From the NCBI RefSeq assembly GCF_003634755.1, contig NZ_RBXA01000001.1, positions 248,001-312,000 on the forward strand: 64,000 nt of DNA. Reading direction: 5' to 3'. This DNA comes from Flavobacterium limicola (lineage in GTDB: Bacteria; Bacteroidota; Bacteroidia; Flavobacteriales; Flavobacteriaceae). Shown in pieces: positions 36,128 to 45,643 of this stretch; within the stretch, counting starts at the first letter, position 1, and each line of letters starts with the position of its first letter. The notes beneath the pieces are model-generated. The model did not search any database, was not told where the DNA came from, and saw nothing but the letters and a program-made list of their open reading frames with translations. The position numbers and the translations under genes were made by a program.

Positions 36128-37495
36128 TTATACGATTACTTTAGAAACTAAATGCTTTACTTTTTCAAAAGGTTCAGCAACAAAATGATTTCTATGTTTT
36201 ATTTTTTCCGGGAAACGAATATGGTATTCAAACTCTTCTCTAAAATGACGAATTGCTGCTGCCACTGGCCAAGCTGCTGCGTCACCTAAAGGACAAATGG
36301 TATTTCCTTCAATTTTACTTTGAATGCTCAAAAGCAAATCGATATCTTCTTCACGACCGTGACCATTTTCGATTCGGTGCAATACTTTTTCCATCCAGCC
36401 TGTTCCTTCACGACACGGAGAACATTGTCCACAACTTTCATGGTGATAAAAGCGAGAGAAATTCCAAGTATTACGAACGATACAAGACGTATCATTATAA
36501 ACGATAAATCCACCTGATCCTAACATAGATCCTGTAGCAAATCCACCGTCACTTAATGATTCGTATGACATCAAACGATCTTCACCGTTTGCCGTTTTAT
36601 AAATTAAATTCGCAGGTAAAACGGGAACAGAACTTCCTCCCGGTACAAATGCTTTTAAAGGTCGGTCAGAACTCATTCCACCTAAATATTCATCAGAATT
36701 CATGAATTCGTAAACACTTAAACCCAATTCAATTTCGTAAACACCTGGGTTTTTGATATGCCCAGATGCTGAAATTAATTTGGTTCCTGTAGAACGACCA
36801 ATACCAATTTTAGCATATTCTGCACCTGAATTATTTACAATCCAAGGCACAGCGGCAATTGTTTCTACATTATTTACAACCGTTGGATTTGCCCAAAGTC
36901 CTGAAATAGCAGGAAAGGGTGGTTTGATACGAGGATTTCCTCTTTTACCTTCCAAGGATTCGATTAATGCAGTTTCTTCACCACAAATGTAAGCTCCGGC
37001 ACCACAATGAACATAAAGTTCTAAATCGTATCCTGAACCTAATATATTTTTACCCAAAAATCCAGCAGCTTTTGCTTCATTAATGGCTCTTTCCAATATT
37101 TTATAAACCCACATGTATTCTCCACGAATGTAGATATAAGATAGGTTTGCACCCAATGCATAACTGGAAGTAATCATTCCCTCAATCAATAAATGAGGAA
37201 TAAATTCCATCAAATAACGGTCTTTGAAAGTTCCCGGTTCAGATTCATCCGCATTACAAACTAAATGTCTTGGTTTTCCTGATTTTTTATCAATAAAACT
37301 CCATTTCATTCCTGCTGGGAAACCTGCTCCACCACGACCACGTAATCCTGAAGTTTTCACTTCTTCGACCACTTCGTCTGGCGTTAATGTTTTTAAGGCT
37401 TTTTCTACTGAAGCATAACCACCGTTTTGACGGTACACTTCGTAGGTTTTAATTCCTGGAATATTTATTTTATCTAATAATATTTTTTGTGACAT
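36128..37495 (-). CDS. nuoF: NADH-quinone oxidoreductase subunit F
   Basis: 455 residues. It binds NADH, FMN and 4Fe-4S cluster N3. Visible: GLRGRGGAGFPAGMKWSF and CNADESEPGTFKDR (FMN/NADH), HCGAGAYICGEETALIESLE, and the N3 cysteines in ESCGQCSPCREGTGW with a fourth in NTICPLGDAAAWP. Electron entry point of complex I. It starts one base after the nuoE stop. Confidence 0.97.
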   Translation of the reverse strand: MSQKILLDKINIPGIKTYEVYRQNGGYASVEKALKTLTPDEVVEEVKTSGLRGRGGAGFPAGMKWSFIDKKSGKPRHLVCNADESEPGTFKDRYLMEFIPHLLIEGMITSSYALGANLSYIYIRGEYMWVYKILERAINEAKAAGFLGKNILGSGYDLELYVHCGAGAYICGEETALIESLEGKRGNPRIKPPFPAISGLWANPTVVNNVETIAAVPWIVNNSGAEYAKIGIGRSTGTKLISASGHIKNPGVYEIELGLSVYEFMNSDEYLGGMSSDRPLKAFVPGGSSVPVLPANLIYKTANGEDRLMSYESLSDGGFATGSMLGSGGFIVYNDTSCIVRNTWNFSRFYHHESCGQCSPCREGTGWMEKVLHRIENGHGREEDIDLLLSIQSKIEGNTICPLGDAAAWPVAAAIRHFREEFEYHIRFPEKIKHRNHFVAEPFEKVKHLVSKVIV

Positions 37496-37496
37496 A

Positions 37497-38027
37497 TTAT
37501 TTATCGTGTAATATTATTGTATCGTTTTTGCAATCTTCAATTAACTGGTCGATTTTTGCTGCTGTCAAATGCTCTTTGTAAAAATCGCCTAATTGCATCA
37601 TCGGAGCGTAACCACAAGCACCTAAGCATTCAACTCCTCTAACTTCAAAAAGACCGTCTGGCGTAGGCTCCCCTACTTTTACACCTAATTTCTCACAGGT
37701 ATAATCCATTAAATCCTCTACTCCATTCAAACAACAAGGAGAAGTTTGACAAAATTCAAACATGTATTTTCCAACTGGTCTTTGGTTGTACATCGTATAA
37801 AACGAAACTACTTCGTAAACTTCAATTGGTTTAATCAAAAGGATTTCGGCTACTTTATTCATTAATTCAATACTCAACCAATTCTCGTGAGCATCTTGAA
37901 CTTCATGCAAAACAGGCAATAATGCCGATTTTCTTTTGTCTTCAGGATAATGACTGATTAATTCATTGATGCGGGTCATCAATGCTTCGGTCATATTTAT
38001 TTCTTGTTTGTGATAAGTTCTTTCCAT
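37497..38027 (-). CDS. nuoE: NADH-quinone oxidoreductase subunit E
   Basis: 176 residues. A thioredoxin-like fold carries the 2Fe-2S cluster N1a on cysteines in FCQTSPCCLNG and VECLGACGYAPM. An ATG 11 codons in (MTEALMTRINELI) is an alternative start. It forms the NADH-dehydrogenase module with NuoF. It lies 49 bases after nuoD; the spacer is made of ATCTAAAATCGTTAATTAAC-type repeat words. Confidence 0.95.
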   Translation of the reverse strand: MERTYHKQEINMTEALMTRINELISHYPEDKRKSALLPVLHEVQDAHENWLSIELMNKVAEILLIKPIEVYEVVSFYTMYNQRPVGKYMFEFCQTSPCCLNGVEDLMDYTCEKLGVKVGEPTPDGLFEVRGVECLGACGYAPMMQLGDFYKEHLTAAKIDQLIEDCKNDTIILHDK

Positions 38028-38076
38028 TTTTTTTAAATCTGAAATCTAAAATCGTTAATTAACAATCTGATATCTT

Positions 38077-39315
38077 TTAAGCGTCTAACTCTCCGGCAAT
38101 AACATTTAAACTTGACAAAATAACAATTGCATCCGATAGTAATGAACCTTTAATCATTTCTGGATACGCTTGGTAGTAAATAAAACAAGGTCTGCGGAAA
38201 TGCAATCTATAAGGAGTTCGACTTCCGTCAGTAACCAAATAAAAACCTAGCTCTCCGTTTCCACCTTCAACAGGATGGTATATTTCAGCAACTGGAACAG
38301 GAACTTCACCCATAACAATTTTGAAATGGTAAATCAATGATTCCATACTTGTGTATACATCTTCTTTTGGAGGAAGGTAATAATCCGGAACATCAGCATG
38401 AAAGTCATTCCCTTCCGGCATTTTTGCCAATGCTTGACGAATGATACTCAAACTCTCCCAAACTTCGGCATTACGAACACAAAAACGATCGTAAGTATCG
38501 CCTGATTTTCCAACAGGAATAATAAAATCAAAATCTTCGTAAGAAGAATAAGGTTGTGCTACACGAACATCATAATCAACACCTGCAGCACGTAAATTTG
38601 GACCTGTAAACCCATAAGCCATAGCTTGTTCAGCAGTTATTGCTCCAACATTTACAGTTCTGTCAATAAAAATTCTATTTCTTTCAAATAAGTTTTCAAA
38701 TTCTTTCCAAGCTGCTGGAAATTCTTCTAAAAACACATCTAATTTTCTAAAAGCTTCTGGTGACCAATCTCTTTCGAAACCACCAATTCTTCCCATATTC
38801 GTTGTTAAACGCGCACCACAAATTTCTTCGTAGATTTCGTAAACTTTTTCTCTAAATTGGAACACGTATAAAAATCCGGTATACGCTCCGGTATCCACAC
38901 CAAGGATTGAATTACAGATAATATGATCCGTGATTCTTGCCAACTCCATTACGATGACTCTCAAATACTGTGCTCTTTTAGGAACTTCAATATCCAATAA
39001 TTTTTCTAATGTCATCCACCAACCCATATTATTTATTGGAGATGAACAGTAGTTCATTCTATCAGTAAGAGGCGTGATTTGGTAAAAAGGACGATTTTCG
39101 GCGATTTTTTCAAAAGCTCTGTGAATGTAACCAATGGTTGGTTCCGCTTCCAATATTCTTTCTCCATCCATCAACAAGATATTTTGAAAAATACCGTGTG
39201 TAGCTGGGTGAGTTGGCCCTAAATTTAGGATCGAAAGCTCGCTTCCATCTTCATTTAGTTGTTCTTTTATTCTTTTAGCATAGCGATGCTCTGGTGGTAA
39301 TAATAGTTCTGACAT
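38077..39315 (-). CDS. nuoD: NADH-quinone oxidoreductase subunit D
   Basis: 412 residues. The 49-kDa subunit lines the quinone site at the junction of the arms. Visible: LNLGPTHPATHGIFQNILLM, TIGYIHRAFEKIAE (the hydrogenase-related fold), TGPNLRAAGVDYDVR and the C-terminal VILSSLNVIAGELDA. The HPATHG histidine corresponds to the one placed by the quinone head group. It is separate from nuoC, unlike the fused form in E. coli. Confidence 0.96.
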   Translation of the reverse strand: MSELLLPPEHRYAKRIKEQLNEDGSELSILNLGPTHPATHGIFQNILLMDGERILEAEPTIGYIHRAFEKIAENRPFYQITPLTDRMNYCSSPINNMGWWMTLEKLLDIEVPKRAQYLRVIVMELARITDHIICNSILGVDTGAYTGFLYVFQFREKVYEIYEEICGARLTTNMGRIGGFERDWSPEAFRKLDVFLEEFPAAWKEFENLFERNRIFIDRTVNVGAITAEQAMAYGFTGPNLRAAGVDYDVRVAQPYSSYEDFDFIIPVGKSGDTYDRFCVRNAEVWESLSIIRQALAKMPEGNDFHADVPDYYLPPKEDVYTSMESLIYHFKIVMGEVPVPVAEIYHPVEGGNGELGFYLVTDGSRTPYRLHFRRPCFIYYQAYPEMIKGSLLSDAIVILSSLNVIAGELDA

Positions 39316-39350
39316 TTATTTAATGTGAAAAATTATAATAGTGTGTGTTT

Positions 39351-39872
39351 TTAATAATTGTCTGTTGTTCTTCCAAAGAAACGGTCATCTTTATCAGTTC
39401 TTCCGCTGTCTTCCATTGGAAATTCCTTACGCATTGGAAAAGAAATCATTTCATCCATATTCAAAATACGTTTCAATTGTGGATGACCAATAAAGTTTAT
39501 CCCATAAAAATCATACGTTTCTCTTTCCATCCAGTTAGAACTTAAGAAAATATTTGATATCGTTTTTATTTCTGGATTTTCACCGTTGATAAACGCTTTA
39601 ATTTTAATCCTTTTGTTTTCGTACCAATTATGTAGATGATATACCACTGCAAATTGATGGTCAACATCATTGTCAGGATAGTGAATCCCGCACAAATCAG
39701 TTAAAAAATGAAAACGTAATGTTGGGTCATTTTTCAAAAAAAGAATGACCGCCGTAATTTTATCAGCAGCAACTTCAAATGAAAATATATCTTTTTCCTG
39801 ATTGAATTCAAAAACAGCTGAATCAAATGTTTCAACTAATTTTTCTTGGATTTGTATCGTTTCTAGCGCCAT
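39351..39872 (-). CDS. nuoC: NADH-quinone oxidoreductase subunit C
   Basis: 173 residues. The 30-kDa subunit scaffolds NuoD and NuoI. The signature ERETYDFYGINFIGHPQLKR is present near the C-terminus, followed by the PMRKEFPMEDSGRTDKDDRF tail. It sits three bases after nuoB, and 35 bases separate it from nuoD. Confidence 0.95.
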   Translation of the reverse strand: MALETIQIQEKLVETFDSAVFEFNQEKDIFSFEVAADKITAVILFLKNDPTLRFHFLTDLCGIHYPDNDVDHQFAVVYHLHNWYENKRIKIKAFINGENPEIKTISNIFLSSNWMERETYDFYGINFIGHPQLKRILNMDEMISFPMRKEFPMEDSGRTDKDDRFFGRTTDNY

Positions 39873-39875
39873 TAT

Positions 39876-40424
39876 TTATTTGATGTTATAAGAAGCTAAT
39901 AATTCTTGGTATTCAGGAGAACTTCTTCTTCTTACTGATTCCGTTTTAACCAATTCTTGCAATTTCATAACACCGTCAACAATTTGTTCTGGTCTTGGCG
40001 GACAACCCGGAACATAAACATCAACCGGAATTACTTTATCAATCCCTTGCAAAACAGAATAAGTATCAAAAATTCCACCAGATGAAGCACAAGCTCCAAC
40101 AGCGATAACCCAACGAGGTTCTGACATTTGTTCATAAACCTGACGTAAAATTGGCGCCATTTTTTTCGAAATCGTCCCCATTACCATTAGCATATCCGCT
40201 TGACGAGGAGAAAAACTCACTCGTTCCGAACCAAAACGTGCCAAATCATAATGCGAAGCCATCGTTGCCATAAATTCAATACCGCAACAAGATGTTGCAA
40301 AAGGCAAAGGCCACAATGAATTTGCACGAGCCAATCCCACAACATCGTTCAGTTTTGTAGCGAAGAAACCTTCACCAACAACACCTTCCGGAGGGGCAAC
40401 CATATTTATATTTGAATCACTCAT
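39876..40424 (-). CDS. nuoB: NADH-quinone oxidoreductase subunit B
   Basis: 182 residues. It binds the terminal 4Fe-4S cluster N2. The cluster ligands are in [12 protein letters not shown] (tandem cysteines), [16 protein letters not shown] and [18 protein letters not shown], all intact. It hands electrons to quinone. It lies 82 bases after nuoA across an AT-rich spacer. Confidence 0.97.
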   Translation of the reverse strand: MSDSNINMVAPPEGVVGEGFFATKLNDVVGLARANSLWPLPFATSCCGIEFMATMASHYDLARFGSERVSFSPRQADMLMVMGTISKKMAPILRQVYEQMSEPRWVIAVGACASSGGIFDTYSVLQGIDKVIPVDVYVPGCPPRPEQIVDGVMKLQELVKTESVRRRSSPEYQELLASYNIK

Positions 40425-40506
40425 TTTGTATTTTTTTTGAATTATAAATTCTGAATCAATAGTAAACCTATTTTAAAATTCAAAATTCAGCATTTAAAAT
40501 AAATCT

Positions 40507-40872
40507 TTACTCCCACTCTAACGCTTTCTTTTTGATGATGTAAAAGAAACCCACCAAAAGCAACATCATAAAAATCACCATTTTCACCATTCCTTCCATT
40601 CCCAATTCCTTGAAGTTGATTGCCCATGGATACAAGAAAATCACCTCAACATCAAACAAAACAAACAAGATGGCTACTAGAAAATATTTAACTGAAAAAG
40701 GAATTCTCGCATTTCCAACAGATTCAATACCACATTCAAAGTTTTTATCCTTTGCTTCAGACGAACGTTTAGGACCTAATTTACCTGAAACCAATATAGT
40801 ACCAACAACAAAACCTACAGCCAAAATAAACTGCATGAGAATTGGAATATAATTTAATTGATCCGATTGCAT
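40507..40872 (-). CDS. nuoA: NADH-quinone oxidoreductase subunit A
   Basis: 121 residues from ATG at 40872 (MQSDQLNYIPI). An upstream in-frame start at 40905 is rejected because it lies at or before the predicted transcript start. Three membrane helices; the loop YECGIES-like segment reads FECGIESVGNARIPFSVKYF, and DVEVIFLYPWAI matches the family. First gene of the 14-gene nuo operon. Confidence 0.95.
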   Translation of the reverse strand: MQSDQLNYIPILMQFILAVGFVVGTILVSGKLGPKRSSEAKDKNFECGIESVGNARIPFSVKYFLVAILFVLFDVEVIFLYPWAINFKELGMEGMVKMVIFMMLLLVGFFYIIKKKALEWE

Positions 40873-40902
40873 ATTGTGTGTTTTTTGATTAAGAGTAAGT
40901 CG

Positions 40903-40934
40903 CAAAGATAACTTTCAAATTATTAAATAACAAT
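40903..40934 (-). promoter_or_regulatory. Promoter of the nuo operon
   Basis: On the minus strand, ATTG (40934-40931), 20 bases, TATCTTTG (40910-40903). The predicted start of transcription is about 25 bases before the nuoA ATG. Confidence 0.65.
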
Positions 40935-41089
40935 TAAAACTTAAAAATACATCCTAACTATATCGATGTAAATTTACAATTTTTATTAATTATAAATAAG
41001 AAAAGGCCATTTTCTTAAGATGTGTTTAACGTTTATTTTATTTAACAATCTTAAATACTACGCTTATTTTTTCGGATTTTATAGGTACA

Positions 41090-41124
41090 AAAAAAAACGT
41101 TCCGATATAAATCGAAACGTTTTT
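41090..41124 (-). terminator. Terminator after the cold shock gene
   Basis: AACGTTTCGAT and ATCGGAACGTT form an 11-bp stem with one mismatch, followed on the minus strand by a run of nine Ts. Confidence 0.85.
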
Positions 41125-41159
41125 ACCATTCGTAGGCAAAAAAAATTAATTTTTTATGC

Positions 41160-41354
41160 TTAGATAACTGCTACTTTCGCAGCAACTTTTCCTTTTCTTC
41201 CTTCTTCTTCTTCATAACTTACTCTGTCACCTTCGCGTAATTCTTCCGCGTTGATTCCTGATGCATGAACAAAAATGTCTTTTCCTGTTTCTTCGTCTGT
41301 AATGAATCCGTAACCTTTAGACTCATTGAAAAATTTAACTGTACCTGTACGCAT
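41160..41354 (-). CDS. Cold shock protein, CspA family
   Basis: 64 residues, one cold-shock OB-fold. It binds single-stranded RNA and DNA. RNP1 is KGYGFIT (14-20) and RNP2 is DIFVHASGI (25-33). The C-terminal YEEEEGRKGKVAAKVAVI is acidic then basic, as in other Bacteroidota members. A TACATTTG box (41391-41384) lies 29 bases upstream. It is monocistronic with its own terminator. Confidence 0.95.
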   Translation of the reverse strand: MRTGTVKFFNESKGYGFITDEETGKDIFVHASGINAEELREGDRVSYEEEEGRKGKVAAKVAVI

Positions 41355-41383
41355 TGTAATTGTAATAATAATTTATAATGAAG

Positions 41384-41391
41384 CAAATGTA
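41384..41391 (-). promoter_or_regulatory. Promoter -7 box of the cold shock gene
   Basis: Minus-strand TACATTTG fits TAnnTTTG; a weak TTTCG stands near the -33 position (41411-41407). The leader is about 25 bases, much shorter than the long thermosensing leader of E. coli cspA. Confidence 0.55.
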
Positions 41392-41486
41392 ATATTTAAT
41401 ATAATACGAAATGCTATCTTCTGTTTTTATTTTGTAAAAATATTGATATTCAACGTTTTCTAACAAATTATTCCGACCAACTACAA

Positions 41487-43232
41487 CTAAGCTAATTTTA
41501 TATGCAGCTCTTTTAACTGTGATTCATCAATTACAGATGGCGCATCGATCATAACATCCCTTCCGGAATTGTTTTTTGGGAAAGCGATAAAGTCCCGGAT
41601 TGTTTCTTGCCCTCCAAGAATAGCAACCAATCTATCCAATCCAAAAGCTAAACCTCCATGAGGTGGCGCACCAAACTGAAATGCATCCATCAAGAATCCG
41701 AATTGCGCTTTCGCATCTTCCTCTGTAAATCCCAAATACTTAAACATTAATTGTTGTGTAGCTTTATCATGAATACGAATTGAGCCTCCGCCAATTTCAT
41801 TTCCATTCAAAACCATATCATACGCATTGGCACGAACTTTCCCTGGGTCTGTTTCTAATAAGTGCATATCTTCCGGTTTTGGAGAAGTAAACGGATGGTG
41901 CATCGCATGGTAACGACCACTTTCTTCATCAAATTCCAATAATGGAAAATCAACCACCCAAAGCGGCGCAAATTCAGCTGGATTTCTTAATCCTAATCGA
42001 GTTGCTAATTCCATACGCAATGCACTTAATTGTGCACGAGTTTTATCAGCTGGACCAGAAAGTACAAAAATCATATCTCCGGGTTTTGCACCAGTGATTT
42101 TTGCCCATTGTGTTAAATCGTCTTGATCATAGAATTTATCTACGGATGATTTATAGGTTCCATCTTCATTACATTTTACATAGACCATTCCGGATGCACC
42201 TACTTGAGGACGCTTAACCCAGTCAATTAATCCATCAATTTCCTTGCGAGTATAATTTCCAACTCCAGGAACTGCAATACCAACCACAAATTCCGCAGCA
42301 TTAAAAACCGGAAATTCTTTGTGTTGTGCTACTTCATTTAATTCTCCAAACTCCATTCCGAAACGGATATCCGGCTTGTCATTTCCGTAGGTTTTCATCG
42401 CATATTCATAGGTAATTTTTGGGAATTTCTGTACTTCTATACCTTTTATTTCTTTTAATAAATGTCTTGTCAATCCTTCGAAAACATTCAAAATATCTTC
42501 TTGTTCCACAAAAGCCATTTCGCAATCGATTTGTGTAAATTCCGGTTGTCTGTCAGCACGTAAATCTTCGTCACGGAAACATTTCACGATTTGAAAATAT
42601 TTATCCATTCCACCTACCATCAACAATTGTTTGAACGTTTGCGGAGATTGCGGCAATGCATAAAACTGTCCTTCGTTCATTCTGGAAGGGACCACAAAAT
42701 CTCTAGCCCCTTCGGGAGTAGATTTAATCAAATACGGCGTTTCTACTTCACAGAAATCCAAATCCGAAAGATATTTACGCACTTCCATGGCTACTTTATG
42801 ACGAAACATCAAACTATTTTTCACCGGATTTCTTCGAATGTCAAGGTAACGGTATTTCATTCTGATGTCTTCGCCACCATCCGTTTCATCTTCAATTGTA
42901 AAAGGAGGCGTAAGTGAAGCGTTAAGAATAGTAAGTTGAGTAACTAAAATTTCTATTTCACCGGTAGCCATGTTTTTATTTTTGGCTTCACGCTCAATAA
43001 CAGTTCCTTTTACCTGAATTACAAATTCACGACCAAGAGTTTTAGCCAGTTCAAAAACTGATTTTTCTGAACGACCTTCGTCGAAAATTAATTGCGTAAT
43101 TCCATAACGGTCGCGTAAATCAACCCAGTTCATAAATCCTTTATCACGTGATTTTTGAACCCATCCCGCAAGTGTAACTTCTGTATTAATATGTGAGGCA
43201 TTCAATTCGCCACAATTATGACTTCTATACAT
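41487..43232 (-). CDS. aspS: Aspartyl-tRNA synthetase
   Basis: 581 residues, bacterial-type length. The N-terminal OB-fold anticodon domain includes [20 protein letters not shown] (residues 18-37). Class II motif 2 lies around [19 protein letters not shown]; a GAD-type insertion domain occupies the middle; motif 3 is [15 protein letters not shown]. The anticodon-binding loop cannot be judged for Asp versus Asp/Asn specificity by eye. A TAAATTTG box (43280-43273) lies about 40 bases upstream. Confidence 0.97.
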   Translation of the reverse strand: MYRSHNCGELNASHINTEVTLAGWVQKSRDKGFMNWVDLRDRYGITQLIFDEGRSEKSVFELAKTLGREFVIQVKGTVIEREAKNKNMATGEIEILVTQLTILNASLTPPFTIEDETDGGEDIRMKYRYLDIRRNPVKNSLMFRHKVAMEVRKYLSDLDFCEVETPYLIKSTPEGARDFVVPSRMNEGQFYALPQSPQTFKQLLMVGGMDKYFQIVKCFRDEDLRADRQPEFTQIDCEMAFVEQEDILNVFEGLTRHLLKEIKGIEVQKFPKITYEYAMKTYGNDKPDIRFGMEFGELNEVAQHKEFPVFNAAEFVVGIAVPGVGNYTRKEIDGLIDWVKRPQVGASGMVYVKCNEDGTYKSSVDKFYDQDDLTQWAKITGAKPGDMIFVLSGPADKTRAQLSALRMELATRLGLRNPAEFAPLWVVDFPLLEFDEESGRYHAMHHPFTSPKPEDMHLLETDPGKVRANAYDMVLNGNEIGGGSIRIHDKATQQLMFKYLGFTEEDAKAQFGFLMDAFQFGAPPHGGLAFGLDRLVAILGGQETIRDFIAFPKNNSGRDVMIDAPSVIDESQLKELHIKLA

Positions 43233-43459
43233 TATTCTAATTTTAGATTGTTTTGCCTTTTAGGCTCGGGTGCAAATTTAGGACTAATTATGAATAATGA
43301 ATTGAGAAATATCATTTTTTAGTGCGAGATTATTATTGAAAATTTAATTTCCAATGTTAAGTTTTTATTCAATGTTACTAAATTGTTAACTTAAAGTTCT
43401 ATTAATGTAAAATCTTTTATATATTTGTTAAGCTATTATGAATTTAAAATCTAAACGAT

Positions 43460-43807
43460 ATGAAAAAATATATAATTTTAACCGCATTACTCTTCTCAGG
43501 AATAGCATTTGCTCAAGAAAACAATCCAAAATTAGAAGCTGTAGGTGAGTTAGTAAAAACAACTTACTACTTTGAAAACGGAAAAGTACAACAAGAAGGT
43601 TTCTTTAAAAATGGAAAACTGGAAGGAACTTGGACTTCATACGATACAAATGGAAACAAAAAATCTATTGGTAATTATGAAAATGGTACTAAAACCGGAA
43701 AATGGCTTTTTTGGAATGACAGTAACTTAAGCGAAGTAGATTATTCTGATAACAGAATCGCTTCTGTTAAAACTTGGAAACAAGACGCTTTAGTAACTAG
43801 AGACTAA
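43460..43807 (+). CDS. Exported MORN-variant repeat protein (YwqK-like)
   Basis: 115 residues. The signal peptide (MKKYIILTALLFSGIAFAQ) is followed by repeats of the MORN-2 type: YYFENGKVQQEGFFKNGKLE, WTSYDTNGNKKSIGNYENG and GKWLFWNDSNLSEVDYSDN. Such proteins are often labelled YwqK-family antitoxins in databases; with a signal peptide and no toxin beside it, that role is doubtful here. A TATATTTG box (43420-43427) lies 32 bases upstream and a terminator follows at once. Confidence 0.85.
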   Translation: MKKYIILTALLFSGIAFAQENNPKLEAVGELVKTTYYFENGKVQQEGFFKNGKLEGTWTSYDTNGNKKSIGNYENGTKTGKWLFWNDSNLSEVDYSDNRIASVKTWKQDALVTRD

Positions 43808-43827
43808 AAAAACATTTATTAAAACAT

Positions 43828-43864
43828 AAAAGGCTTCCAATATTAGTATTTGGGAGCTTTTTTT
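43828..43864 (+). terminator. Terminator after the MORN-like gene
   Basis: GCTTCC and GGGAGC form the core stem, flanked by A-rich and T-rich arms, ending in seven Ts. Confidence 0.75.
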
Positions 43865-44026
43865 ATGCCCAATTCTTACTGCTTTAAAGAAACACTAGCA
43901 ATTGAGAACTCCGAAGACCAACCATTCGCCTTTCCTAATAAAAACCTAAAATAAAAACAGCTAAAATAACATTTGCTTAATTTTGCGTCCTAACAACCCC
44001 TTTGGCCTAGCCAAAATAAAAGCAAT

Positions 44027-44749
44027 ATGGAAATGGGAAATGAATTAAAAATACAAATTTGGTCGGATGTAATGTGTCCTTTTTGCTACATTGGAAAAAG
44101 AAAATTAGAAGAAGCGTTATCCCAATTCGAGAATAAAGACTCTGTTGCTATAGAATGGAAAAGTTTTCAGCTAGACCCTAGCTTTTCAGCAACACCAAAT
44201 GAGAGCATTATTGACCATCTGGCCGAGAAATACCAAAAAAATACAGACTGGGCTAAAACTATGGTACAAAATATGACGCAAAATGCAAAAGCATCAGGAT
44301 TAGATTTTCATTTTGAAAAAGCAATTCTTGCAAATTCATTGCATGCACATCGTTTGTTGCATTTAGCAAAAAAGCATCATCTTTCCAACCAACTAGAGGA
44401 AGTACTATTCAAAGCATATTTAACTGACGGTAAAAATGTAAATGATTTAGTCACCCTGAAAGAATTAGGTCTGGAAGTGGGTCTGGAATTCGAAGCTATT
44501 GAAGAAGTTTTAAACTCTAATATGTATGCCGATGCCGTACAGCAGGACCAGGAAGAAGCTCATGCTATTGGCGTAACTGGCGTTCCGTTTTTTGTAATTG
44601 ATAATAAATATGCTGTTTCAGGCGCACAACCTTCTGAGGTATTTCTGAAAACTTTAGAAAAAGCATGGGAAGAAGGTCAATTTCGTTCTAAAATCATCCT
44701 GCAAAACACAACTGACGGAACTAGTTGTGGAATTGACGGCTGTGAATAA
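44027..44749 (+). CDS. DsbA-family oxidoreductase (FrnE-like)
   Basis: 240 residues; the start could also be the second ATG at 44033. A thioredoxin-like domain with helical insertion carries the redox pair CPFC (17-20) in IWSDVMCPFCYIGKRKLEEA. GVTGVPFFVIDNKYAVSGAQ holds the cis-proline. No signal peptide, so a cytoplasmic FrnE-type protein rather than a periplasmic disulfide former. The C-terminal tail ends TSCGIDGCE, a further Cys-x4-Cys pair that might bind metal or act in redox; that is inference. TAATTTTG at 43978-43985 is the likely promoter box. Confidence 0.92.
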   Translation: MEMGNELKIQIWSDVMCPFCYIGKRKLEEALSQFENKDSVAIEWKSFQLDPSFSATPNESIIDHLAEKYQKNTDWAKTMVQNMTQNAKASGLDFHFEKAILANSLHAHRLLHLAKKHHLSNQLEEVLFKAYLTDGKNVNDLVTLKELGLEVGLEFEAIEEVLNSNMYADAVQQDQEEAHAIGVTGVPFFVIDNKYAVSGAQPSEVFLKTLEKAWEEGQFRSKIILQNTTDGTSCGIDGCE

Positions 44750-44837
44750 AACAAGTCTCACTAAACGATTTAATTCTGTAAAATAGATTTCCCGTTTGAA
44801 TATTCTGAGTGATGATGATTTGTAAATTGCAGGAATT

Positions 44838-44923
44838 AGCCCTGATAGAAGCGGCATCCTTTTTAGAAGACTATTTTTCCTAGCCTTCTAAAAAGATACA
44901 GCCGATAGCAGGAAATAGCTTCA
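44838..44923 (+). repeat. Dispersed hairpin element, copy B
   Basis: Left flank AGCCCTGATAGAAGCGG, then CATCC, a stem TTTTTAGAAG/CTTCTAAAAA with a 14-base loop, GATACAGCCGATAGCAGG and AAATAGCTTC. It lies after the DsbA-family gene. Flanks match copies at 33915-33996 and 52031-52089; the stem does not. Confidence 0.8.
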
Positions 44924-44926
44924 AAC

Positions 44927-44963
44927 AAAAATCCCGCTGATACGAATATCAACGGGATTTTTT
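44927..44963. terminator. Bidirectional terminator after copy B
   Basis: AAAATCCCG and CGGGATTTT form the stem, extended by TGAT/ATCA. It stands between the DsbA-family gene and the convergent periplasmic gene. Confidence 0.85.
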
Positions 44964-44983
44964 AAACCAATCATTTAAACAAA

Positions 44984-45643
44984 CTAAAATCTTTTATTAA
45001 TGCTGATATCTACACTTCCTACTACTCTAGCATCTTGTTTTTTGACTTTTGGGTCATTCGTTCTATAGTAATAGTCATCTTGATCGCTTGAATTTTGGCC
45101 ATTTCCATATTCATAATCGTTGTTTTGGCTGTATTCGTAGCTTCTACCACCTTTTACAGCTCCTATTGTATCAACAATTTGACCACGAAGGTTGTAGACA
45201 ATCTGTAAACCCCCTACTTGTTCTAATGCATAACGATTGTACGTCATGTAAACAGACCCAATTCGTTTTACTCTGTCGTTAGCATCATAGTTAATAAACA
45301 CATTTCCCACTTGTCTAACTCGACCCCTGTTATCGTGTTCTACCTTTACACCATAATTCCCGTTTCGAATATTGGCTGGCGCACCATACGTTTTGTTTAC
45401 ACCATTTTTTCTGTTTGATTTGTAATACACATCTCGACCAGTTGTAGGGCGAGTATTAAAATCCAATTGTCCGTCAGGGAACACGAAGAACTCAATTCCT
45501 CTTTCTGTAAAAACAATTGGGTCGGCATTTCTAAAATCTACTGGAGATCTTCTTTCGACAGAAAAATCGATTTTTTCTGCTGCGTTTGCTACACTACCTC
45601 CAAATACGAAGATACTAGCTACTAAAAAGGTAATTTTTTTCAT
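44984..45643 (-). CDS. Exported hypothetical protein with short tandem repeats
   Basis: 219 residues with a cleavable signal peptide (MKKITFLVASIFVFGGSVANA). I do not recognise a named family. The middle holds at least three degenerate units of 16-17 residues: VRQVGNVFINYDANDR, VKRIGSVYMTYNRYALE and QVGGLQIVYNLRGQIV, each with Val/Ile-Gly and Tyr-Asn/Asp at fixed places, suggesting a small repetitive beta structure. An acidic Asn/Tyr/Asp-rich stretch (about 170-198) and a basic end follow. Probably periplasmic or outer-membrane associated. Confidence 0.78.
   Translation of the reverse strand: MKKITFLVASIFVFGGSVANAAEKIDFSVERRSPVDFRNADPIVFTERGIEFFVFPDGQLDFNTRPTTGRDVYYKSNRKNGVNKTYGAPANIRNGNYGVKVEHDNRGRVRQVGNVFINYDANDRVKRIGSVYMTYNRYALEQVGGLQIVYNLRGQIVDTIGAVKGGRSYEYSQNNDYEYGNGQNSSDQDDYYYRTNDPKVKKQDARVVGSVDISINKRF

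Noticed and set aside
43460..43807. Toxin-antitoxin antitoxin (YwqK label)
   Set aside because: It has a signal peptide, MORN-like repeats and no toxin gene beside it.
44838..44923. Hammerhead or other known ribozyme, because the left flank contains CCTGATAG
   Set aside because: The required core elements (CTGATGA with GAAA in the right places) are absent.
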